Assembly (NCBI GenBank): GCA_021229015.1
Contig: CM037792.1
Coordinates: 38,652,544-38,716,543, forward strand
Reading direction: 5' to 3'
DNA from: Solen grandis
Taxonomy: Eukaryota > Mollusca > Bivalvia > Adapedonta > Solenidae
Length of the DNA: 64,000 nucleotides
Below are positions 33,164 through 44,134 of the stretch, piece by piece (position 1 is the first letter of the stretch; every line of letters begins with the position of its first letter). The notes beneath the pieces are model-generated. The model was given only the letters and a program-made list of their open reading frames with translations, was not told the origin of the DNA and did no database searches. Position numbers and translations under genes: made by a program.

Positions 33164-35769
33164 TTCTTAACCATTCTGAAATGTTAAATGGTGTATATGT
33201 TTTTCGATTTTCTTTTCTCCTTTTATCTCTGCATGGTAAAGGTACAAATAGGTTTTAATTTGTATATAAACATTGACCAACATACATGTTGATTGACTGG
33301 GTGTTGTAAAATGTCACTCAACTACGGCATGATATCACAGTGAGGCATTCCTATATGTAAAAAAGGTCCCCAAATGACTGATATGCATGGCCTTCAGGCG
33401 CAAAATACTGATCTAACCCAGGAGAAATTAGCATGATTTGTATATTGAGAATTTGTTTCCCAATCGACGTATAAAAATAGATGAATAGAAATTTATATTT
33501 CCTTATTATTAGTAAAAAATGTGTATTTTAACATTGCTTTTCAACATTTTTTTAAACACGTACTATCTGTAACATCCAAACATGGGACTTGCTTCAAAAT
33601 TTGTATTATTTTATTGTTTGATAAAACTATATATAAAATATTAATTTTCAATTATTAGTAAGTGAAGCAAATTTTACTTTCTTTTACCTGACTAAATCTA
33701 ATATGAGTGATACAGGAATGATGTGAAAGTGAAATTAAAGAGATGAAAAAAAATTGAATCTACTGGGTTTAGAACCCACAACCTTCAGTTTCAAAGCAGA
33801 TTGTAGCAATTTTAGCCTATTTATGGAATTCGAAGTGATTTGAATACCGATGGAAGCTTTTTTTTCTCACTTTTCTTCCGCTTCTTTTATACATGTATAA
33901 TGACCCCCTGTAGTTGATACTGTTTACATGTATAATGATCCCCCTGTAGTTGATACTGTTTACATGTATAATGACCCCCTGTAGTTGATACTGTTTACAT
34001 GTATAATGACCCCCTGTAGTTGATACTGTTTACATGTATAATGATCCCCCTGTAGTTGATACTGTTTACATGGTGTATTTGATATTCACCGATTCCGGTT
34101 GGCGTGTGATTAGAGCGACCGCCCCGAAATCGGATGGGGTTGGGTCGTTGGTTCGATCCCCGGACGCGATATACGAAAGTCATAAAAATGTATTGGTATA
34201 GCTCCCTTTCTTGGTGCTCAGCATATAAGGGTACATCCAGGAATGGCTGTAAATGTAACTGCGGCAACGCTTTGTCTCAATTAGACATGCATAGTCTCTA
34301 AATGACTGAAATTCTGTCGACGGGATGTCAAACCCTATAAATATACAAACACACTTTAATATCAATTTATATAAAATGGAGTGGTCTTCCTCCACTTATA
34401 ATTAGCTGGGCGTCACTATATTGCTAAAATGCTGCCTCAGCGAAGGTTTCCTCTGTATACTGCTGATGTAAGGATTTCTGAATTTCTTTGATCTGTATAA
34501 GACCACTTTTTTTTTTCAAAATTAAAAATTTCCAGTGAATCGAGGCTTTTTTAGTAGCTCACCTGAGCGAAGGTCATGGAGAGCCTTTGTGGTACTTGAA
34601 TGTCCGACGTGCGTCGTGCGTCTACAATTTTAGTATCTCCATTTCATAAACAATCATCTTCAAACTTTATGACAATGTTTATGACCATTATATCTCGATC
34701 AAGTTCGATTATGACTGATATCGGCTAATTAGAAGCTATGCCCTTTTAATATAGATTAATCTGTATATTAAGCCAGATTTCACTTCGTTTAACCTCTTGC
34801 GTCTTCATCTCTTAAACAATTACCTTTAAGCTTCATGAAAATATTTTTAGTCACAATCTCTCGGTCAGTTCGATTATGGCTACTATCGGCCTAGTAGGTC
34901 AGGAGTTATGTAATATAAAAAATGCCAGACTTCATTGTGTTTACACTCTAGCATCTTCATTTCTGAAGCAATCATCCTCAGACTTCATGACAATGTTTTA
35001 AAGCCATAAGGTCTCGATCAAGTTCAATAATATATGATATTGACTTATTAGGTGTGGAGCTATGGACCTTGAATTATTAAAGTGCCAGATTTTTACTTTG
35101 TTTACACTGGCATCTGCAATTATTAAGCATTCATCATTTTTACTTATACACTATGATAATGGCAACAATATCTCAGTTGAGTTTCTCAGGTGAAAGATTT
35201 AAGGGTCATTTTGGCCCTCTTGTTTGTAAAAATAAAGTTTGCACCCGAGGCACTCTTTATAATGCAACATAACTAGATTTATTCATGCCTATCGTGCCCC
35301 AGAGTAATTCTTTTTCAATTAGATCAACAATTGCAAAAGTTCAGCATTGTTTACATAACAAATACAATGTCTTCTTTTTAATTATCGATCGTACACTGGG
35401 TATATAGAAATGCTTAGATATCGACGTTTGATAATATTTGCAATAAAAAAAAAAACCAAAAAAAAAACCTATTCAATAAGTTACAAATGGTTTTGATACA
35501 TATTTTGCCCGATGCAAACGACTTAAATCTCGTGAAAATTAGTCACAATATGTTGTGTTGTGGATGACTGAAAATCATTACAAAAGCGGAATGGACGATA
35601 ACATTTTACAGACTTTTTTTTTAAATTTACATTCTACACTTGTATCTAATATACATATACTTTATTTAAAATGTCAGTGCAAATCTATGTGTTTAAAAAT
35701 GAGTATCAATGTATCAAACAATGTCATTTTATTTTATTTCATCGAAATAATTTATCTTTAAAAATTTGC

Positions 35770-35819
<50 letters not shown>

Positions 35820-38800
35820 TTTAAGGGGCAACTTAAGCGGTTCTATTATCGAGTCAAGTTCAGCAGTATAGACCGGAAGTTCTGGTCTAAATAGTGAGGT
35901 TGGTCTTATATTGAGGTTGTCTTTAGTTGAGTTGGGTCTTCTACTGAGGTGTTCTTTAATGAGTTGGTACTTATATAGAGGTGGTCTTTTGTTGAGGTTT
36001 TACTGTATTGTCTCTCTGCTGTTATAAACATGATGTAAACGACACCTACAATACGATGGTAGTGCTAATAATGAGGTGGTCTTTATATGAGGCTTTACGG
36101 TGTTGATATGGACACCATCCCCCCTCCTTCAAACATAATATCACTTCTCATTGTCACGTATTAAGTATTAAGACTTGCAGCAGTTTCTTTGCTTCGTTTA
36201 AAATATACACCTTCAAATAAATCATTTTACTTCATTGGTCGTTTGCAGATGCTCTATAATTATGTTCACTGTCTTCTTTGAGATGAGTCTTTAGCGTGTT
36301 TTGATTGGTTCAAATATTTCGCCAAATCACAAAGCGACCAATGAAATTACTGTGATGGATATAACTAATAATCACAAAATATTTATATTATTGGGATCTG
36401 AGATTGTGGTGTGTGCCATGAAGCACGTTTTGAATAGCAGGTTATCACCAACTAAGGTCTATTGGCCGGGACTCAATCGGGTAAAAAAAAAGGGAATGTT
36501 TGGTGGCGATTCTGGACGATAATCGGGCCGATCAAAAAGATTGATCCATCGGAGACAACCTGGTCCAGATCGGGCCGACTGGAAAAACATTCCTTAGTGA
36601 AATGGCCACATAAAGTACCTATGAGCAAAGTTTTAGAAAAATCTGCCCGGCTAGAAAAAAAAATCGCTGATACACAATTCTTTGGACACACAACACTCAA
36701 ACATTCATTTCTTTTGCAAGCAATTGCATGGTAAAATTTAGAAGTCATAAGAAGCCCGTTTAACCTCTGTAAATATTTTTTTAAGGCTATCACTAAAGTT
36801 CGTGTAGTTTAGCGTGTGCTTCATATTCCAAATGACTTGTAAACGTCAAAGTTCAAGGTAGCACTTTGAACACACTCTAGTGCATATTTACACAGTCATG
36901 TTTAGTCCGTATCGAATTGCAATATTCTCTTCTTTTCTCACTGTGTTCTCAAAGTTCACGTTATTTGTTTAGCCACTGAACTTATTCGATTTAAAAGTAG
37001 ACCAAACGTAACAGTGTGTGTGTGTTTCCTTTTTTTTTTTAAAATTTCAGAATTGAACTATATATATTTTATACCTTAATTTATGAAAACCATAATGCTG
37101 TAAATAAAAATATAAATAATTCACTCGGTTAAAATAATGTACAGTATGACGTAATGTGTGAGTAAAGTGTAATGAAATAAACGGACACTTTACGTATATC
37201 GCAGTCTAGAAAACGTTTTAGAATAGAACTTCGTGCTACCGTACATCGCAGAATAATGCACGTTGTTGCGTTCAGATACTTTTTAATTAATCACTCAGGC
37301 CTGTGGCATACGTGATTAGATTACTGCGCATCTGAACTTAACAGTGTGCATTATTCTGCGATATAGCACTCTAAACGAATCTAATATTGATAGCCTAATG
37401 ACGCTCGGCTAATTTCGACACACTACGTGACATTCGGCGATAATCGGTAATGTTCGTATTCAATGTCGGAGGCATATAAATATCGTAATCGGTACGAAAA
37501 CCGACATAACCAAGTTTACCTGACGTTTTTCCCTCTTCAGTATAAATCAACAGATGAATAGCCTTCCATTTGCTTAAATGTATTTGGGGGATAAATATAT
37601 ATCTATATCATATAATGTCGTTTGGCGTTTTTTTTCGTGAAAATACATGTTTATGTTACTTTTAGAGGTCGTACTCACGAACTATCCTAGGTTTCTTAAC
37701 TTTGGGAAAACATATAAATCTTACATTTTCTGTTATATTTGTATGTTGGGTTAAACGTCCAGCAGACAATAATTCAGTCATTTGAAGACTATGTCTACTT
37801 GAGACAGATATACTGCTGCCACACTGCAATACCTGTATCACGCCGTAGATTTGTGGCATGATACCACACTCAGTCACATTATTCTGACACCGGGCCAACC
37901 AGTCCTGGAACTATCCTTATAATTCTGAGTGCCAAGCAAGGGAAATATAACAGCACCATTCTTAAGACTTACGATGTCGCGGCCGGGTATCGAACCTACC
38001 ACCTCCCGATTCCGGGGCGGACGTTTTAACCACTCGGCTACCGGGACCGCTTTCTGTATTTATAAAAATATATGTATACGGTTTTTAATATATACGTGCA
38101 TGTAAAAAGTGTAAAAAGATTTGATTTCAAATTGAACACGGGACCAACCAGTTGTATTTTCAAACTCTGATGAAGTTGGCATATTAAAAATGACTTGCAA
38201 AGTATTATTATATTTAATGTAAAATTTATTCTTTTACGGCGGTTTGAGAAGCAATTACGATCTTAATAGTCAAAACCGAGGGTTGCTGGGTTGGACCAGT
38301 AATTGGTGCTTTGGGATGCCATGTTAACCTGTGCCTCAAACGGGTTTCAAACCAACAACCTTTGGATCAGCAGTCATGTACGTGACCACCAGAGCACAGA
38401 GATACATATCAGCCACCGTAATATCACACTGATACTCATCTGTTTGTTTCAGGTTACGGGTCCCTTCAGCCCAGGTCCTCAGTCGGAAACCATCGACTCA
38501 TTGTGTTTGTCATGCTGGCGTTCGTCGTGGTCGTCATCTCGCTTAACGTGAACAACTCCGGTAACTCCATGAATGCCGTGGACGCCTACGGATACTACCC
38601 GGCTTTGGCGTTATGGCTCATTTCTTTGATTCCCTACTTGTCGTTGCCCGCTGCATTAATGAACTGTGCCGGCTATATGCTCTACAATCCATTCTTGAAG
38701 CCCAAACTACGCCCTAATGCTCTGTCAAATGCGCCATTTCTGTGTTTTAGAACCGTGACAAGGGGAGACTATGCTGAATTAACCGTCAAAAACGCAATAG

Positions 38801-39864
38801 CAAACAAACTGAAGTGCCTAAAATTTGGCTTGGAGAAATTTATCATTGAAATTGCTACTGATAAACCAGTGAATGCTCCAAAGAATGACGATTTCATAAA
38901 GGAGACAGTTGTTCCATCTAGTTATGAGTCTAAGGAAAAAACTCTGTTCAAAGCTCGCGCTCTGAACTACTGCACAGAACCTTTCGTAGATACTTTTTCT
39001 GACGATATATGGATAGTTCATCTAGATGAAGAGACTCTTATTTCGGATGAGTCTTTGACAGGGATTTTGAATTTCGTAGACATGGATGATGCTGACATTG
39101 GCCAGGGTCCAATCAATTATCTGGGTGATGATGATGTACAAAACTGGATCACAACTCTGGCGGACTGCGTTCGTCTGGCAATGGATTATGGCTTATTCCG
39201 TTTCCAGTTTTCATCGATGCATGTTCCTTTGTTCGGTTTCAAGGGCTCGTATATTGTGATTAAAAATAAAGTAGAGAAAGATGTTGGGCTTGACCTAGGG
39301 CCCAAGGGAAGCATCGCGGAGGACTGCTACTTCGCCTTAAAAGCTTGGGCAAAAGGATATAAATTCGAATTCATTCCTGGAGAAATGAATGAAAAAAGTC
39401 CGTTCACTGTAATGGACTACATACAACAAAGAAAGCGTTGGTTTGTTGGGCAAATGTTCACCGTGCAGTCAGCAAAAGTCCCTTTATTTTACAAGTCTGG
39501 TATTATCCTCTCTCTAACGTGTTGCCTTCTAATGCCAATCAGTTTGTCAAATGTTGGGTTGAACTATATATACCCATTCCACAAACCGATGTTTTTTCAT
39601 ATATTGACTGGTTTTATAGGTGGCACCTTTGCCTTTTTATACGCGTTTGGTGCATTTAAGGCCACGTCCTGCAGAACGTGGTCTTACAGGAAAAGGATAA
39701 TTATATCAATGTTGAATTGTACAACTATTATACCCCTTGCGGCTACGCTAGAAAGTATTGCGGCTATCTGGGGAGTCTTGACCCTAAACTCAGTAGAGTT
39801 CTTCATTGTGAAAAAAGATACTTCAGAAAAGAAAAGGAACCACGGCTACTCTAAGTTTCTTTGA
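26598..39864 (+). CDS. egh: Egghead/BRE-3-like beta-1,4-mannosyltransferase (GT2), two coding exons
   Basis: Join 26598-26646 and 38453-39864 (486 residues; family members are near 455-460). The enzyme transfers mannose from GDP-mannose to glucosylceramide, making the mannosyl-glucosylceramide core of arthro-series glycolipids at Golgi membranes. Visible marks are a hydrophobic N-terminal segment (about 32-50), a second (64-94), the acidic HLDEET motif (DEE 208-210), GSIAED (acidic pair 306-307), QQRKRW (341-346, the QxxRW class motif) and three C-terminal hydrophobic segments (about 366-391, 397-419, 431-460). TRGDY, TLFKARALNYC and EKSPFT are also typical of egh. A distant small first exon with an 11.8-kb intron is inferred from a good GAG|GTACGT donor, a TTTGTTTCAG acceptor, in-frame joining and a TATA-like box. 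If that exon is wrong, the big exon still holds nearly the whole enzyme. No frameshift or missing catalytic motif was seen. Confidence 0.85.
26647..27514 (+). other. First intron of egh-like gene, proximal part
   Basis: Extremely AT-rich, with poly(T) and (AAAT)n runs. No exon or recognised repeat was seen. Confidence 0.5.
27515..27825 (+). mobile_element. SINE-A, full length with (CAA)n tail
   Basis: Head CCGTCCCCGGTAGCCGTTTG, B box GGTTCGATCCC, complete body, and tail GGGAACGTTAAAC then (CAA)n to 27822. Confidence 0.85.
27841..28200 (-). mobile_element. LINE 3' end (minus strand), (GTTCT)n tail
   Basis: On the minus strand AATAAAGTATATGTTCTGTT and further GTTCT units form the same 3' end as the LINE at 59342-60163. 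The right-hand boundary is uncertain. Confidence 0.55.
28570..29230. repeat. Old dispersed repeat D, copy 1, with tRNA-like head
   Basis: It matches 49130-50410 in order: TTTCAAGCGATGGCAATAAA, AGCCGCGGCC, CAGTTTCGACTTCCA.AATG, ATATCTCCGCG and GTGTGCTACC.TAGAACAA. The minus-strand CCGCGGCTTCAAATCCAGC is B-box-like. SINE-tail-like AAATACTGTCG lies at 28910. Confidence 0.65.
29491..29750 (-). mobile_element. SINE-A, full length
   Basis: Reverse strand: head with GGGAGGTCATGGGTTCGATC, body GCACCTGGCC... region shortened, tail GTCGGTGGGACAAACAAA. A (TTGAC)n run adjoins it. Confidence 0.75.
29748..30002 (-). mobile_element. SINE-B with (AAGTC)n-type tail
   Basis: Reverse strand: head ACTCAGCCCCTCACCGCGTG, B box GGTTCGAATCC, GGAAGCCTTACAGCTGGCTT, and tail GCGACGGTAAACTCAAATAA running into AAGTC repeats shared with the copy at 50638-50873. 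Confidence 0.8.
30333..30475 (+). mobile_element. SINE-A 3' fragment
   Basis: CAGTTCTATATCTGTCACAG, GTAGACAGAGGCTCTAAATG and GAGACGTTTAACCAAA match the end of SINE-A. Confidence 0.6.
30476..31838 (+). other. egh intron, no recognised content
   Basis: AT-rich sequence with A-rich tracts near 31500 and a (TA)n run near 31710. No gene-like frame or repeat family was recognised. Confidence 0.45.
31839..32080 (+). mobile_element. piggyBac-type MITE (TTAA family), 242 bp
   Basis: TTAA on both sides, termini CCCTTTCCCTCATAGAGGA and TATATGAGGGAAAGGG, and a long central palindrome around GCCTGCGAGTAACTCGCAGG. A near-consensus copy. Confidence 0.92.
32624..32865 (-). mobile_element. piggyBac-type MITE (TTAA family), 242 bp
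   Basis: Same size and termini as the copy at 31839 but in the opposite orientation, 543 bases away. Confidence 0.92.
33119..33161. repeat. Poly(T) run
   Basis: About 43 uninterrupted T bases, probably an old retroposon tail on the minus strand. Confidence 0.9.
33293..33395 (+). mobile_element. SINE-A 3' fragment
   Basis: GACTGGGTGTTGTAAAATGT, TACGGCATGATATCACAGTG and CCCCAAATGACTGATAT match the SINE-A body, without a head. Confidence 0.6.
33892..34075. repeat. 35-36 bp minisatellite, 5 copies
   Basis: The unit is CATGTATAATGACCCCCTGT then AGTTGATACTGTTTA; some units have GATCCCCCT. It directly precedes a SINE-A copy. Confidence 0.92.
34088..34350 (+). mobile_element. SINE-A
   Basis: Head CCGATTCCGGTTGGCGTGTG with an 8-bp insertion before the B box GGTTCGATCCC. 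The body is shortened in the middle, and the tail GGGATGTCAAACCCTATAAA is present. Confidence 0.8.
34381..34442 (+). mobile_element. SINE-B 3' fragment
   Basis: GGTCTTCCTCCACTTATAAT and TAGCTGGGCGTCACTATAT lie 30 bases after a SINE-A tail, in the same orientation. Confidence 0.6.
34554..35224 (+). mobile_element. H1 tandem-core element with a third core type
   Basis: Starts TAGCTCACCTGAGCGAAGGT and ends TTCTCAGGTGAAAG, GGGTCATTTTGGCCCTCTTG and TT. The core (about 150-bp units, CTCGATCAAGTTCGAT, GCCAGACTTCATTGTGTTTA) differs from the other two core types. Confidence 0.65.
35769..35816. repeat. (CA)n microsatellite
   Basis: About 23 uninterrupted CA units. Confidence 0.95.
35880..36100. repeat. 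GAGGT(T/G)GTCTT-type degenerate repeat
   Basis: Eight or so variants of TGAGGTGGTCTT, one ending GAGGTTTTACTGTA. This resembles termini of pogo/Tigger-like elements such as the one at 44541-45486. Confidence 0.45.
36101..37243 (+). other. egh intron, no recognised content
   Basis: No feature I can support. Overlapping frames near 36300-36790 have no family resemblance. Confidence 0.4.
37245..37362. mobile_element. Foldback MITE, 118 bp
   Basis: ATCGCAGAATAATGCAC at 37245-37261 is perfectly inverted at 37346-37362. The arms continue imperfectly (GCGTTCAGAT with ATCTGAAC), with AATCAC/GTGATT in the loop. Confidence 0.85.
37744..38050 (-). mobile_element. SINE-A, full length
   Basis: Reverse strand: head CGGTCCCGGTAGCCGAGTGG, B box GGTTCGATACC, complete body, and tail GCTGGACGTTTAACCCAACA. 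Confidence 0.9.
38285..38405 (-). mobile_element. tRNA-like SINE remnant beside egh exon 2
   Basis: The minus strand reads GTGCTCTGGTGGTCACGTAC and TTGTTGGTTTGAAACCCG, A- and B-box-like. It ends about 50 bases before the egh splice acceptor. Confidence 0.45.
38453..39864 (+). CDS. egh: egh-like exon 2 (catalytic domain to stop)
   Basis: This exon runs from the acceptor TGTTTGTTTCAG to a TGA at 39862-39864. It holds the whole GT2 domain and all membrane segments without an intron, 1412 nt in one frame. The upstream flank is a tRNA-like SINE remnant at 38285-38405, so the acceptor sits about 50 bases from repeat DNA. Confidence 0.9.
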
Positions 39865-39959
39865 CGTATGGGACAATTTAGCAAAACTTTCAAACATAGT
39901 TTAATGCTTTAATAGTCATAAAAAGAACTTTTACGAATATATCTAAACGTTCAATGAAT

Positions 39960-39965
39960 AATAAA
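39960..39965 (+). terminator. Poly(A) signal of the egh-like gene
   Basis: AATAAA lies 96 bases after the stop codon, with a GT-rich stretch (TTTTGTACTGTG) about 12-25 bases further on. This suggests a short 3' UTR ending near 39980-39990. A second AATAAA-like site near 40127 is an alternative. Confidence 0.5.
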
Positions 39966-39985
39966 TGGCGTTGACAATTTTGTAC

Positions 39986-41512
39986 TGTGAAACAACATAA
40001 ATTGATATTGCATCAATAATCATTCAGATATTCAAATTCAAATAGGCGCAAAGTACCAGGAACCGTTGAGGGAGGTGAGGAATTGTTTCCCACTTGACGT
40101 AAAATAAGTAAGTTTGAACTAAACTTAATAAATTTTGCAAATTTTGAAACCAATGCATGTGTTAGCCAGTCTCTGCATTCGGTCATTTATGGAAATTATT
40201 TACAGAGAATTTCTAGCGGTTAGGTCAAGTAATCTTTTGTGCTGTATGATAAATAACCAAGGCGAAAAATATGTTAAGCTTAGTTTAGAATTGTTTTGTT
40301 TTTAGTTTATTTATGAATCTAATATCAAAACTTGGATTATATGTGACTTGATTTTGAATCCTCAAATTCAAAATTGCTTCATATTTATTCATCATATTCT
40401 CCTTTAATACATTTCTTTTCAAACGGATTGTTTCCATGGTAATATTTTTATTACAAATCATCTCGGCCAACTTCGGAACTATTTCATTGACCTTTTGAAT
40501 CATTTTTTTTTACTTATATTTATTTGTTTATTTTTTGAAAATTAAGCAAGTGAAGTTTCTTGGACATGAATCTAAATCAGTTTGGTAAAATATGACATTT
40601 ATACATATATTCTAAGCGACTTTGAATAAATGTGTTTGAGAGACTCGTAAAATAGCGGGATAAAAATGTGACTTTTGCTTAAAGGCTCACTGTCGCTCAG
40701 TGACCTAGGCGCCGAGTGAGCCTACATCCTCTAACTCAAGTTTGGCAAAAAAAAAAAAAGTTGCATGTTTCCACTAACATCTCCGAAAAATATAGGATCG
40801 GTAAGTCGGTTAAACTTTTTTTTGTTAATTTTAACTATTTTCCATGTTTACCTTATTTGTTTTTAGAGGAATTGTCGAAAAACAGCGTTTTGCAATGAAT
40901 GCTACGAAAACAAAAGTTTAGGTCGGTACAAAAAATAGGGTTAGTGGAAACAAGTGATTTTGTTTTATTACGCCTTACGAATTTCCTGGTCTCGTCACTG
41001 TCATCGACTTATTAACAATAAAGTTTGAAACTTCCGTGAATTTAATGGTTTAGAAGCTCAATAAAGTACTAATTATTTGCCTTATTTCATGGAAAGTCAT
41101 AAAAATTGGTCAAATTCAGCAAAACACATTGCGTCCAAGTCAAAAGAAAATCCGTTCCTTTAGATAATATTTGTGTATTTATTTATTTTTGTAAAACCAT
41201 CTATGACACTTTGCCATTGTCATTGCCTGATGTTGTGACTGCTGAATAGCCGTGTTATTTTTTCTGTTATATGGTTATAAGCTTCTTGTACATAGCAAAC
41301 TACAGCAATCATGTTAATTAAAGTTTTATTTGTCTCCAGTATTAATGATAGGGATTTGAATGGTTTACATAAAGTTCTAAAATACATAAGAAAGGATGAT
41401 TAACTGTGCAGTTTATTGTATCCTTCAAAACTTGTCTTGCCAAGTGTGACGATAAGGTGTACCATTCATTATCAATTCTTACACATGGGAGCCCCTGTAA
41501 CTCGTGTTTGTA
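39986..41512. other. Intergenic, no recognised gene
   Basis: AT-rich. A hairpin AGGCTCACT ... AGTGAGCCT is at 40683-40721. The minus-strand frame at 40285-40503 has no family resemblance and AT-driven codons. Confidence 0.45.
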
Positions 41513-41754
41513 TTAACCCTTTCCTTCATAGAGGACACCATGAAAAGACCTATGCGAACAGCATAAAACCAGATCAGCCTGCGAGTAACTCGCAGGCTGA
41601 TCAGGTTTTATGCTGTTCGCTGCTCCTCAGTGGTCTGGAAATGAGGACTTTATAATTAAATTTGGTAAGGTTTAACTGTGGTTTTCTGCAGATCAGGCTT
41701 TATGTGGTACCTATTGAGTGCGTCAAAATGAGTCTATATGAGGGAAAAGGTTAA
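41513..41754 (+). mobile_element. piggyBac-type MITE (TTAA family), 242 bp
   Basis: TTAA flanks, near-consensus termini and an intact central palindrome. Confidence 0.92.
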
Positions 41755-41898
41755 AGCTTTATTTGTATCAAACTTAACGAAATCCCTTTATTTTGTCATC
41801 TTACTATGCGTACCACTGCCCATGCTAAATATTGAAATACTGCGTATAAAACATTTAAATTAAGATTCTTTTTAAATCGCACTGAAAACTCTATGCAA

Positions 41899-42060
41899 TT
41901 CAATTTCAATACTTTATTAGGCAAATCATGGACAAGTTCATCATCTTACAGCCATTTACATTCATACATCACACTGAAATGAGAAGAGCATGGGAAAATA
42001 TATCAAATTTATATGTTTTCAATAATAACTTCAAAAATTGAAATTTTGAGTAGATAACTA
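41899..42060 (-). mobile_element. Possible LINE 3' UTR fragment
   Basis: The minus strand ends CCTAATAAAGTATTGAAATT, similar to the AATAAAGTAT end of the local LINE family. There is no coding remnant. Confidence 0.35.
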
Positions 42061-42078
42061 GGCAGATGCTATGCTGAT

Positions 42079-42160
42079 TTAACCCTTTCCCTCCTAGAGG
42101 ACACCATGAAAAGACCTATGCGAACAGCATAAAACCAGATCAGCCTGCGAGTAACTCGCA
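42079..42160 (+). mobile_element. piggyBac-type MITE, left half only
   Basis: TTAACCCTTTCCCTCCTAGA through the first palindrome arm, breaking off at GAGTAACTCGCA. There is no right end or second TTAA. Confidence 0.8.
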
Positions 42161-42204
42161 AATTATAAATATTTATCATTTTTGTATGTTCTGTTTTGAA
42201 AATC

Positions 42205-42260
42205 ATTTAGGAGCCCACGTGGTCGAGTGGTTAAAGTCGTTGACTTATTGCAATGGCGTA
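42205..42260 (+). mobile_element. SINE head fragment
   Basis: AGCCCACGTGGTCGAGTGGT then TAAAGTCGTTGACT is tRNA-like A-box sequence close to SINE-B heads. The rest is absent. Confidence 0.4.
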
Positions 42261-42624
42261 AGTAAACAATGCAATACAAAATCTTAACAATATAACATCA
42301 TAACAATATCATACCATTATAACACCTGAACTGTAAGCGGGGCGCTCGCATTTTGATTTGCATGAGTATTGACTTTTGCATCAAAGGGCTTAGCCCGTCG
42401 CTCAAGAACTATATAGATCATTCCATGATATGATCACCCTTATTTGTTCATTTATATATACATTTATTTTTTATTGATGTATAAATGACGTATAAATTGA
42501 AACCTTTAAATCTGAATGGAACAGTATGTACATGCTATTTTTTTTATATTTTTTAAAGATTTTATGCTATGGACGAATTCAATTAAAAAGAATTATCGTG
42601 CAATTCGAGTTTTTTTTTTGTTTT

Positions 42625-42627
<3 letters not shown>

Positions 42628-42658
<31 letters not shown>
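42628..42658. repeat. (GA)n microsatellite
   Basis: About 15 GA units. Confidence 0.93.
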
Positions 42659-42660
<2 letters not shown>

Positions 42661-43823
42661 TTTTCTTTTCGATGATGTGAACTACTTATATATTTTTAAA
42701 ATATAATAGGTTTTTTTTAAAGTGAATTTTAAGTACCGAGTGATAAAAACACATACAGGTGACTGTATTCATAAGATATTTCTTAGATCTCGTAAAATTT
42801 TACAAACCCTTCATACATTTTCTGAAACATTGAATAATGATGTCAAATAACATGTTTACCAGAACAAGGATTAAATATCTACAATTACTATTGACCTATC
42901 AACATTTAGGAATTGTAGAACAGAAAAAAATTCTTTATAAATACCCCATATATTTCTACGGCACGAACTTGCCTCGAGGCAGCAAACCAAAAGAACTGAA
43001 GTGATGGAATCACAGAGAACGTATGTGTAGTATTCTACGGAATGCCGGTTCTGTCTTAAGTAGTCATCTAAACTTATTATCATTACGTTTATTTGTTATT
43101 ACAATATGTACCAATATGTACACACACAACATATAATGGAAATCGCACAGATAATAAATGCGTTTCCACTACATGTAAAGATAACACGCAATAATGAATT
43201 TAGATCACAACTTAAGCCATAGAATCCCATGGCTATGTAGCAAAGGAGAACTCAACAGCACATAATATTTATAAAAAAAAACACTTTTTTTTTTTAGAAA
43301 ATAGACAAAGAAATAAGTTATTATCAAGATAGAGGTACGGTTTGTGCATTTGTTTAGCAATATAAAACATAAAGAACAGTGACCATTTCCACTGCATTAT
43401 ACAAACTTAAAGTAAGAATCACAAAAAATAAAACTATATAACATCTGTGAATTTACGCACACGAAGATTTGGTCTTAGTCTGACATAGTCTCTACGAATT
43501 TCGTATTTGCACAATACAATAATTAGAATGGTGACCCATTCCATTACGTCTCACAAATTCATCACTTTGATTAGTGAAGTAAGCATAATATATATACATT
43601 ACTTAACATATACGGATATTCTTTCCGTAAGAGGTTTAGTTGAACGACTCTTGATCGCTAGAAGTTTTAAGGGTCGTTTCTTTCTTTGCTGTGTAGACAA
43701 GCGTCTATACCAGTCACAATATTTCTACAACGTTCTTAACTGTTCAGCCTGACTTAGATCTGATACATGCATGTATTTATTAAAAACCGTTTATAGTTTA
43801 TATATGGTTTATATATACAGAAA
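42661..43823. other. Intergenic, nothing recognised
   Basis: AT-rich with short poly(A)/(T) tracts. No gene-like frame or repeat family was recognised. Confidence 0.4.
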
Positions 43824-44134
43824 CCGGTCCCATGGCCGAGTGGTTAGAACGTCAGCCCCGGAATCGGGAGGTCGTGGTTTCGATCCCAGGCAGCGACATA
43901 CTAATATCGTAGAAATTGTACTGGTATAGCTCCCTTGTTTGGCGGCCAGCATATAAGGGTAGATCCAGGACTGGTTGGCCCCGTGTCAGGGAAATGTAAC
44001 TTGGTATGGTATCATGTCACATATCTACGACGTGATACTGCAGCGTGGCAGCACTATATCTGTCTCAAGTAGATATCGTCGAAATACTGTCGGTGGGACG
44101 TTAAACCCAACAAACAAAAAAACCCCAAAAAAAC
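43824..44134 (+). mobile_element. SINE-A, full length
   Basis: Head CCGGTCCCATGGCCGAGTGG, B box GGTTTCGATCCC, complete body, and tail GGTGGGACGTTAAACCCAAC then A-rich. Confidence 0.9.

Noticed and set aside
32311..36015. A single large pogo-like element from CAGTAAAACTCAA (32317) to GAGGTTTTACTG (36007)
   Set aside because: Matching ends are short, no transposase remains, and several other elements lie between; chance pairing of two separate ends is as likely.
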